From: Treponema sp.
GTDB lineage: Bacteria; Spirochaetota; Spirochaetia; Treponematales; Treponemataceae
DNA length: 12,347 nt
NCBI GenBank assembly: GCA_003447785.1
Contig: DLYJ01000135.1
Coordinates: 1 to 12,347 of the forward strand
Direction: 5' to 3'
How positions within the stretch are numbered: position 1 is the first letter of the stretch; the number at the start of each line of letters is the position of its first letter. The position numbers and the translations under genes were made by a program. Positions 7,404 to 12,347 of this stretch are shown piece after piece. Under the pieces are notes generated by a model. That model was not told the origin of the DNA. It saw nothing but the letters and a program-made list of their open reading frames with translations, and made no database searches.

Positions 7404-9083
7404 ATGAGTTTGTACACTAATTTAGAAAACGAATTTGACTATTACCCTTTTGAAGAATCAGAAAAAAATAATGGTTCAATACCGTCAATCAACACAAGCG
7501 TCCTGAATACAATTACAAATCAGGCCTTCAGCACGCTTTCCTTTACTTTTACAAAAGAACACATTGAAAACGTAATCAAAGCCTTTAACAGAAGCGATGC
7601 AACCGAAAACGACAAATATGTCTGTGCAAGTATCCTGAAAAACGCACAGATTGCATCCGAAAAAAAGTTTGCCCTCTGTCAGGACACGGGAATTGCCAAT
7701 ATCTACGGCTGGAATAACGGTCTCCTGTTGAATTCAACGGTTGGCAAAAATGCATTTACAAATATTTACGAAGGCGCAAAAGACGCTTACGACAAAAATA
7801 ACCTTCGTTTTTCAACTTCCTGCGCACAAAACTTTTACGACGAAAAAGATCCCAAAAACAATATGCCTCCCCAGGTGGCAGTTTTTGACAGTTCGGCATC
7901 CCTTGCCCCGCTTCCGTCCTTTATGGAAAGTTTTGTCAATGAAGGAAAACCTGTTCTCGGAATGATATTCTGCGCAAAAGGCGGCGGCTCTTCAAACAAA
8001 ACAAGTTTTGTCCAGGGAACAAAGGCTTATTTGAATCCTGAAAAAATCCAATCGTTCTTAAAAGAACAGATCAGTCACCTGGGAACCAGCGCCTGCCCGC
8101 CATACACACTTGCCTTTGTTGCAGGCGGCCTGAGCCCGGAACAGAACACTCTCACACTCAAACTTGCAAGTGCAGGTGCCTACGACAAAATGACCACAGA
8201 ACCTAATCCCTGCGGCTTCCGCGATAAGGAAATTGAAAAACTCATGCTCCAAATTGCAGAAGAAACCGGCTACGGGGCTCAGTTTGGAGGAAAGTGTTTT
8301 GCCCTGGACGCAATTGCAATCCGTCTCCCGCGCCATGGAGCTTCCTGCCCCCTCAGCGTGGGAGTCAGCTGTTCTGCCCACAGAAACTTAAAGGCAGTTG
8401 TTACTCCGGACGGATTTTATCTAGAAAAAACTGCGGCAGAGCCCCAAAAAATCAAAGGCTTTAATAAGGCAGTAGAATATTTGAATTCATCAGCCGCATC
8501 ACCTTCTGACTCATCACCTTCAACCCAGAAAAACTTTGTCGTAAACACAAACGACGGAATCGCCGCAACCCTTCAACAGTTACAGGATGCAAAGTGCGGA
8601 GACCGAATCAGTTTGAGCGGAAAGATATTAGTTGCACGGGATGCAGCTCACGCACGCTGGCAGAAACTGATTGACAGCGGTAAAGACCTGCCTGAATACA
8701 CAAAACAGTACCCGATCTGTTACGCAGGCCCGGCACGCACTCCACAGGGCTCTGTAATCGGCTCTTTCGGACCTACAACAGCCGGAAGAATGGACGTATA
8801 CGCAGAAAGCTTAATGAGCCGCGGTGCCGCACTTGTAACCCTTGCAAAAGGAAACAGGAGCAAAATGTGGCAGGACGCCTGCAAAAAATACAATGCGTTC
8901 TACCTGGGAACCCCCGGCGGAATTGCAGCGCTGATTGCAAGCAGTTATATTCTGGACCAGAAAATCGTTGACTACGAAGACCTTGGAATGGAGGCAGTAC
9001 GCCTGATTACCGTAAAAGACTTACCGTGTTTTGTTTTAACGGACAAAGACGGAAACGACTTTTTTTCAAACTGCGGTCAGTAA
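7404..9083 (+). CDS. class I fumarate hydratase, [4Fe-4S], single-chain
   Basis: The enzyme interconverts fumarate and malate (EC 4.2.1.2) using a [4Fe-4S] cluster in the cytoplasm. It carries the alpha and beta parts of class I fumarases in one 559-residue chain. The N-terminal part has CQDTG (92-96), KGGGSSNKT (192-200), GTSACPPY (Cys231) and RHGASCPLSVGVSC (Cys315, Cys323). Cys92, Cys231 and one of the last two are likely cluster ligands. The C-terminal part has YAGPARTPQG, GSFGPTTAGRMD (453-464) and YLGTPGGIAAL. The two parts are joined by a Ser/Pro-rich linker at about 362-376. The ATG at 7404 is preferred over the GTG at 7398 because the -10 element abuts the GTG and places +1 at this ATG. 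It is divergent from lepB and 39 bp upstream of the hpt gene, probably in one transcript. In an anaerobic spirochaete it would serve the reductive fumarate/succinate branch; that is inference. Confidence 0.95.
   Translation: MSLYTNLENEFDYYPFEESEKNNGSIPSINTSVLNTITNQAFSTLSFTFTKEHIENVIKAFNRSDATENDKYVCASILKNAQIASEKKFALCQDTGIANIYGWNNGLLLNSTVGKNAFTNIYEGAKDAYDKNNLRFSTSCAQNFYDEKDPKNNMPPQVAVFDSSASLAPLPSFMESFVNEGKPVLGMIFCAKGGGSSNKTSFVQGTKAYLNPEKIQSFLKEQISHLGTSACPPYTLAFVAGGLSPEQNTLTLKLASAGAYDKMTTEPNPCGFRDKEIEKLMLQIAEETGYGAQFGGKCFALDAIAIRLPRHGASCPLSVGVSCSAHRNLKAVVTPDGFYLEKTAAEPQKIKGFNKAVEYLNSSAASPSDSSPSTQKNFVVNTNDGIAATLQQLQDAKCGDRISLSGKILVARDAAHARWQKLIDSGKDLPEYTKQYPICYAGPARTPQGSVIGSFGPTTAGRMDVYAESLMSRGAALVTLAKGNRSKMWQDACKKYNAFYLGTPGGIAALIASSYILDQKIVDYEDLGMEAVRLITVKDLPCFVLTDKDGNDFFSNCGQ
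8497..8521 (+). repeat. 10-bp direct repeat, 15-bp period, in the fumarase linker
   Basis: CATCACCTTC occurs at 8497-8506 and again at 8512-8521. The 15-bp offset keeps the reading frame. Both copies lie in the codons for the Ser/Pro-rich linker between the alpha and beta parts, which suggests that the linker grew by in-frame slippage. Confidence 0.7.
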
Positions 9084-9122
9084 AGCTGCACTGCCCGTGA
9101 CGATTAATTTTAAGGAGACAAG

Positions 9123-9473
9123 ATGGATTTACCGGTTTTTGATAAACAGGACGCTCTGGACATGCTGGGATGCGATATGGAATTATATGAAATTCTCCTC
9201 GACGCTTTTATCGGAGTTGAGTTTTCAAGGGAACATCTGGAAAAGCTCATAAAACAGCTGGATTTTTCAGAGGCCGCTTCCTATGTACACGCAGTTAAGG
9301 GCGCAGGACGCCAACTTGCCTGTAAAAAACTTGCAAAATCCGGACAGGACCTTGAAGACGTGCTTAGAAAAAAGGCGGTCGGCGATTTAGATTCCCTTAC
9401 AGAAGTCTTTGTTGCAGACTATCACGAAGCCTTTGCCGTAATCAAAGGGGAACTCGATAAAATCCGCTCATAG
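9123..9473 (+). CDS. Hpt-domain histidine phosphotransfer protein
   Basis: The 116-residue product is a single Hpt domain. It has the signature HAVKGAGRQL (phosphorylated His at 56) between helices, followed by LEDVLRKK and a closing helical pair. Such proteins pass phosphate between hybrid sensor kinases and response regulators in the cytoplasm. No kinase or receiver gene is in the window, so its partners are elsewhere. The start ATG has a good AAGGAG with 5-nt spacing. It lies 39 bp after the fumarase stop with no terminator between, so co-transcription is likely. The last 32 bp overlap the 3' end of the opposite-strand tatD-like gene. The domain call rests on HxxKG and the overall helical length. 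Confidence 0.85.
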   Translation: MDLPVFDKQDALDMLGCDMELYEILLDAFIGVEFSREHLEKLIKQLDFSEAASYVHAVKGAGRQLACKKLAKSGQDLEDVLRKKAVGDLDSLTEVFVADYHEAFAVIKGELDKIRS

Positions 9474-10203
9474 ATTCATACAGGGTTTCAGTCAGTTCAT
9501 CCATTGCAATTCCCTTCAGCTCACAGGTCTTATTGTAAACATCAATTATCTGCAGGGGACTTGTAAACTCTTCACCCTTTAATGTCTGGTAAGGAGCGTC
9601 AGTTTCCAGAAAAATGCGCTCCAGAGGCAGTGCCTTTACACATTCAATTGCGCTTTTTTTGCCGTTGATTAAAGGCTTTCCAAAAGAAAAATATGCGTTG
9701 ACTCCACGCTTAAGCAGGGAGCGCGCTTCATTTAAAGTGCCCGCCCAGCTGTGAAACATAACTCGGGGTAATTTCCTCAACATTTTATAATCGCGAAAAA
9801 AACGGTCTGTACACTTTCTCCCGTGTATTACAAGGGGCTTATCAAAGGCTGCGGCTAATTCAAGCTGTCGTGCCCAGCAGACCTCTTGCTTTCTTTCCAT
9901 CTTTTTGAATTCATCAGTAAAAAAATCAAATCCGCACTCACCCACCCCATCAATCAGATCCGCCTCAAGCAAATCCTGAAGCGTATTGAGTTCATCAAAG
10001 TCGGGATTCTGGGGATGAACTGCAAAGAGGTTAAAAAAATGAATATGGGGATTAGCGGATTCAATTTGAGATGCAAGAGTCTTCTGTAACATGAATTCAT
10101 CACGGCTGAAGGCACAGGAAGCCCCTGAATAATTAAAACTTGAGGAAAAATCAAAATTGTCCTTGCACTGACTTAAATGCAGGTGGCTGTCAAAAATCTT
10201 CAT
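9442..10203 (-). CDS. tatD: TatD-family metal-dependent hydrolase
   Basis: The 253-residue product is a TIM-barrel amidohydrolase-like protein of the TatD family (DNase/exonuclease in the best studied members). Metal and active-site motifs are in order: DSHLHL (His7, His9), AVHPQ (His63), GVGECGFDFF (Glu89), LVIHGRK (His127), FHSWAGT (His151) and FLETDAPY (Asp202). The length is normal. Some positions differ from the common forms (IHGRK for IHSRD, HSWAG for HCFSG) but keep the metal-binding residues. The start ATG at 10203 gives MKIFDSHLHL, a typical start for the family. Its leader is U-rich without a Shine-Dalgarno site. The 3' end runs 32 bp into the hpt gene, tail to tail. The family is firm; whether it is TatD itself or a paralogue (YcfH/YjjV type) is open. 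Confidence 0.92.
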   Translation of the reverse strand: MKIFDSHLHLSQCKDNFDFSSSFNYSGASCAFSRDEFMLQKTLASQIESANPHIHFFNLFAVHPQNPDFDELNTLQDLLEADLIDGVGECGFDFFTDEFKKMERKQEVCWARQLELAAAFDKPLVIHGRKCTDRFFRDYKMLRKLPRVMFHSWAGTLNEARSLLKRGVNAYFSFGKPLINGKKSAIECVKALPLERIFLETDAPYQTLKGEEFTSPLQIIDVYNKTCELKGIAMDELTETLYESMSGFYRVPL

Positions 10204-10243
10204 AAAAGCAAAAAAAAATTAAAAACCGCTTAAGGTCCTTTTT

Positions 10244-10249
10244 ATTATA
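10244..10249 (-). promoter_or_regulatory. -10 element upstream of the TatD-family gene
   Basis: A perfect TATAAT on the minus strand predicts +1 near 10237 and a leader of about 34 nt. The -35 position (GTGTCG at 10272-10267, 17-nt spacer) matches consensus at 3 of 6. The predicted leader ends in a long T-run followed by GCTTTT and then ATG, with no Shine-Dalgarno site. Confidence 0.45.
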
Positions 10250-10280
10250 CCGAAAATAATATTGTACGACACATAAATTT

Positions 10281-10294
10281 TACGTTTTAACGTA
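10281..10294. promoter_or_regulatory. perfect 6-bp inverted repeat beside a ribosome binding site
   Basis: TACGTT-TT-AACGTA is a perfect inverted repeat with a 2-bp centre. Its last base is the first A of the AGGAGGA Shine-Dalgarno (10294-10300) of the 70-residue ORF. It could be an operator for a dimeric DNA-binding protein. As RNA the 2-nt loop is too tight for full pairing, so a DNA site is more likely. Chance occurrence is possible. Confidence 0.3.
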
Positions 10295-10307
10295 GGAGGA
10301 TACACAA

Positions 10308-10520
10308 ATGGGTACATACACACTTAAAAGCATTGGAAAAAATACAGACTATATGACAGTAGTCCGCGAAATGGATGATGGATATGTTGTACGCATCGTA
10401 CGCGACGAAGATGGATATGATGATGTAACAACAGATTATATCAGCAAGGCATTGTTCGAATCTTGCATTCGCACAGGATACCTTACAAAAGTGGCCGCTG
10501 TAGTAGAAGCTACTGCCTAA
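10308..10520 (+). CDS. 70-residue acidic protein, unknown function
   Basis: I do not recognise this family. The product begins MGTYTLKSIGKNTDYMTVV, is soluble and acidic in the middle (RDEDGYDDVTTDY), and has no membrane segment, signal peptide or zinc motif. The first half looks beta-rich and the second half helical (SKALFESCIRTGYL). Support for a real gene is a strong AGGAGGA site with 7-nt spacing to the ATG, plus the fact that the ORF fills the space between divergent tatD and convergent miaA almost exactly, its stop being 8 bp from the miaA stop. Codon use resembles the secA gene, with many GTA, CGC and ACA codons. No clear -35/-10 pair was found; a perfect inverted repeat abuts the ribosome binding site. 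Confidence 0.75.
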   Translation: MGTYTLKSIGKNTDYMTVVREMDDGYVVRIVRDEDGYDDVTTDYISKALFESCIRTGYLTKVAAVVEATA

Positions 10521-10525
10521 CTTTT
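10500..10525 (+). terminator. weak possible terminator at the end of the 70-residue ORF
   Basis: GTAGTAG (10500-10506) can pair with CTACTGC (10510-10516) around an AAG loop, with one G-U pair. A short TTTT (10522-10525) follows after five bases. The stem lies inside the last codons and the T-run is short, so this is tentative. Confidence 0.2.
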
Positions 10526-10528
10526 GAC

Positions 10529-11536
10529 TTACTTCTTAGAAATCAACTGAAGGGCTGCCTCAAACCTTGTATCAACATCAGGTGTTTGTGGCAGCCAATT
10601 TATTTTAACGCCCTTCTTTTCCATTGAACGGAACCAGGTCTCCTGCCTTTTTGCAAACTGACCGATGGCAAGATTCAAAAGTTCAAATAACTCTTCCTTA
10701 GTTTTTATCTTTCCCTGCAGATATTGAGAAACAAAACGGTATTCAAGGCCAAGGCTTTCAAGGCGCTCAAAACTTGCACCGTCATTATGAAGCCCTTCTA
10801 CTTCTTCAATCAGGCCTTCTTCAAGACGCGCCTTTAAGCGGCGGGCTATTCCCTGGCGGACAAGTGAGCGTTCAAAAGTTGTACCGATGATAAGCGGTTC
10901 AATTTCTGGACGCTGAGCCATGATTTCTTTTTTTAATTCCTGATAGCGCTCACTCAAATTGAATCTGTTTATCATAATCGCAGTGATAATCCGCTCTTTT
11001 GTAGCAAAATCGGTGGTATTATGAAGTTTTTCTTTTTCCCTGATTAAGATTTCCTTGAGCTGGTCGTAGGAAAGTTTTTCAAGTTCAGTGCGCTCAGAAG
11101 GATCTTCAGTAAACGGAATCATTTCGTAGTTACGGATAATTGAATCCAGATACATTCCGGTTCCGCCGACACAAACTGGCATAACTCCCCTTTTCCGGCA
11201 GTCAGATACGGCCTGATAAAAATCAGCGACAAAATCCGCAAGATTATATTCCCGCTCAAGGGTGCAGACGTCAATCAGATGATAGGGAACATTATAAAAA
11301 CCGTCTTTAATTTTGTCTTTCAGGGCCGGATTGAGTTTCAGGGCATAATCAGCAGGAATTTTAAAGTCTGCAAGGTCCTTACCGCTTCCGATATCCAGTC
11401 CCTTATAGACCTGCCGAGAATCTGCACTTAAAATCTCACCTCCAAGGGCTGTGGCAACCCTGACACCGATTGCAGTTTTTCCTACAGCAGTTGGACCAAG
11501 AATAAAAATACAATTAAATGACACGGCACACCGCAC
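10529..11536 (-). CDS. miaA: tRNA dimethylallyltransferase MiaA
   Basis: MiaA transfers a dimethylallyl group to N6 of A37 in tRNAs that read codons starting with U. The product of up to 335 residues has the P-loop GPTAVGKT (14-21), SADSRQVYKGLDIG (38-50), VPYHLIDV, the VGGTGMYLDSI motif and KRQETWFR (296-303), all standard for the family. It has GSGKD and LGLEYR (262-267) where most MiaA proteins have GTAKP and an IGYKE-like motif, a variant I associate with a Bacteroides-like branch. The start is a GTG: either 11536 (overlap of 23 bp with the methyltransferase gene) or 11524 (overlap of 11 bp, giving 331 residues). Neither has a Shine-Dalgarno site, so coupled translation from the upstream gene is likely. 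Function is firm; the exact start is not. Confidence 0.95.
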   Translation of the reverse strand: MRCAVSFNCIFILGPTAVGKTAIGVRVATALGGEILSADSRQVYKGLDIGSGKDLADFKIPADYALKLNPALKDKIKDGFYNVPYHLIDVCTLEREYNLADFVADFYQAVSDCRKRGVMPVCVGGTGMYLDSIIRNYEMIPFTEDPSERTELEKLSYDQLKEILIREKEKLHNTTDFATKERIITAIMINRFNLSERYQELKKEIMAQRPEIEPLIIGTTFERSLVRQGIARRLKARLEEGLIEEVEGLHNDGASFERLESLGLEYRFVSQYLQGKIKTKEELFELLNLAIGQFAKRQETWFRSMEKKGVKINWLPQTPDVDTRFEAALQLISKK

Positions 11537-12347
11537 ACTTTAAGTATTCGCTCTTTGGATAGCCTGAGAGCACAGGATGGTCAGGTCCCGCTCCATACTT
11601 TGCAAGAATCTGAACCTTCTTTTTGCTGTCTTCGGCGGCCTTCATAATCATGCCGTAAAAGTGTTCACTGTCAAAGAAGTATGAACATGAACAGGTTACA
11701 AGAATTCCATTAGGGTTGAGAAGGCGCATGGCGCGCAGGTTGATTTCTTTATAACCGCCGTATGCTTTCTGGATATTTTTTGCGTTCTTTGTAAAGGCAG
11801 GAGGGTCAAGAACAATCAGATCGAATTTACGGCCTTCAGACTCGTACTGTTTTAATACATCAAAAACGTCTGCGCACACAGAGCTCATTTTGTTCTCTGC
11901 ATGATTCAATTCAATATTTTTATTGATTAAATCTACCGCTTCCTGGCTCAAGTCTACGCTTATAACCTGTTTAGCCCCGCCTTTAAATGCGTTAAGGCCA
12001 AAGGCACCTGTGTGAGAAAATGTATCGAGAACTGTTTTACCCTTACTGAGTTCTGCAACCTTTTTGCGGTTGAATTTCTGGTCAAGGAAGTAACCTGTTT
12101 TCTGACCTTTTGCAATGTCAACGCGAAGAAGTACATCGTTTTCGCGGATTGTAATTACGTCCTGGCCTGCGTCTCCAATCCAGCCTGATTTTTCTTCAAG
12201 GCCTTCTTTTTCCCGCACGCCTGCATCGCTTCTTTCATAAATAAAGTCAGGGCGGATGATTTTTTTAAGTGCCTTTAAAATCTCGTGTCGATATACTTCG
12301 CAGGAAAGGGAGAGAAACTGAACTACGAGATATATTTTTTTTGTAAC
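11514..12347 (-). CDS. rlmI: RlmI-like 23S rRNA m5C methyltransferase (5' end beyond window)
   Basis: The reading frame is open to the window edge. The GTG at 12218 is not the true start, because the codons upstream of it encode the expected family sequence, including LVVQFLSLSCEVYRHEILKA and FIYERSDAGVREKEG. The visible 277 residues cover the end of the central domain and the SAM-dependent methyltransferase domain. Motifs are QKTGYFLDQ, VLDTFSHTGAFGLNAF (SAM-binding motif I), LIVLDPPAFTKN, and VTCSCSYFF with the likely catalytic Cys. The tail is GPDHPVLSGYPKSEYLK. RlmI in E. coli makes m5C1962 of 23S rRNA; the family (COG1092) has other members, so the exact target is inferred. The N-terminal PUA domain should lie beyond the window. 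It overlaps the start of miaA, forming an RNA-modification pair. Confidence 0.88.
   Translation of the reverse strand, partial: VTKKIYLVVQFLSLSCEVYRHEILKALKKIIRPDFIYERSDAGVREKEGLEEKSGWIGDAGQDVITIRENDVLLRVDIAKGQKTGYFLDQKFNRKKVAELSKGKTVLDTFSHTGAFGLNAFKGGAKQVISVDLSQEAVDLINKNIELNHAENKMSSVCADVFDVLKQYESEGRKFDLIVLDPPAFTKNAKNIQKAYGGYKEINLRAMRLLNPNGILVTCSCSYFFDSEHFYGMIMKAAEDSKKKVQILAKYGAGPDHPVLSGYPKSEYLKCAVCRVI

Noticed and set aside
8058..8381. 107-codon open frame antisense to the fumarase gene
   Set aside because: It covers conserved fumarase codons and has no ribosome binding site or recognisable motif.
10204..10250. Possible terminator in the gap upstream of the TatD-family gene
   Set aside because: The T-run on the minus strand has only AT pairing before it, with mismatched G-G positions. 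No stable GC stem could be drawn.
12216..12218. GTG as start of the RlmI-like gene
   Set aside because: The frame continues to the window edge and encodes family sequence (IIRPDFIYERSD) upstream of it, so the gene is partial.
1..12347. tRNA, rRNA, CRISPR array, insertion sequence or prophage
   Set aside because: No cloverleaf, repeat-spacer array, transposase or terminal inverted repeats were seen. All gaps over 40 bp are short intergenic stretches with promoter-like content.

Overview
The window is an ordinary-looking bacterial chromosome segment, gene-dense and moderately AT-rich. It has no mobile elements, tRNA or rRNA genes, or CRISPR array. The gene set suggests a spirochaete, most likely Treponema-like: a Treponema-style enlarged multi-membrane-segment type I signal peptidase, a large uncharacterised lipoprotein, a single-chain class I Fe-S fumarase and a lone Hpt protein. 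This placement rests on protein style, not on a database search.

Left part (1-2669, minus strand): four genes read leftward in one probable operon. In order of transcription they are a 409-residue lipoprotein, a single-pass membrane protein, a four-helix membrane protein with a very acidic linker, and a NUDIX hydrolase cut by the window edge. The operon is divergent from secA (2788-5571, plus). secA converges on a signal peptidase I gene (5586-7358, minus) across a probable terminator. Export (SecA), signal peptide removal (LepB) and a lipoprotein and membrane-protein operon therefore sit side by side.

Middle part (7404-10203): fumarate hydratase (plus) is divergent from lepB across only 45 bp. 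It is followed by a small Hpt phosphotransfer protein, whose 3' end overlaps the 3' end of a convergent TatD-family hydrolase gene by 32 bp. Right part (10308-12347): a 70-residue orphan protein (plus) with a strong ribosome binding site next to a perfect inverted repeat. It converges on a minus-strand pair of RNA-modification genes, an RlmI-like 23S rRNA methyltransferase (its 5' end outside the window) overlapping miaA.

The most interesting signal is in the starts. At the lipoprotein gene, lepB and the fumarase gene, a good -10 hexamer ends exactly 7 nt before the A of the start codon and no Shine-Dalgarno sequence is present. secA looks similar but less clear. These genes therefore look like they make leaderless mRNAs, whereas three other genes here (the four-helix membrane protein, hpt and the 70-residue ORF) have textbook Shine-Dalgarno sites. 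In the 45-bp lepB/fumarase gap, the -35 position of each promoter lies on the -10 of the other, so the two should exclude each other. I found no wholly new multi-gene system; the lipoprotein/membrane-protein operon next to secA is the best candidate for uncharacterised function.
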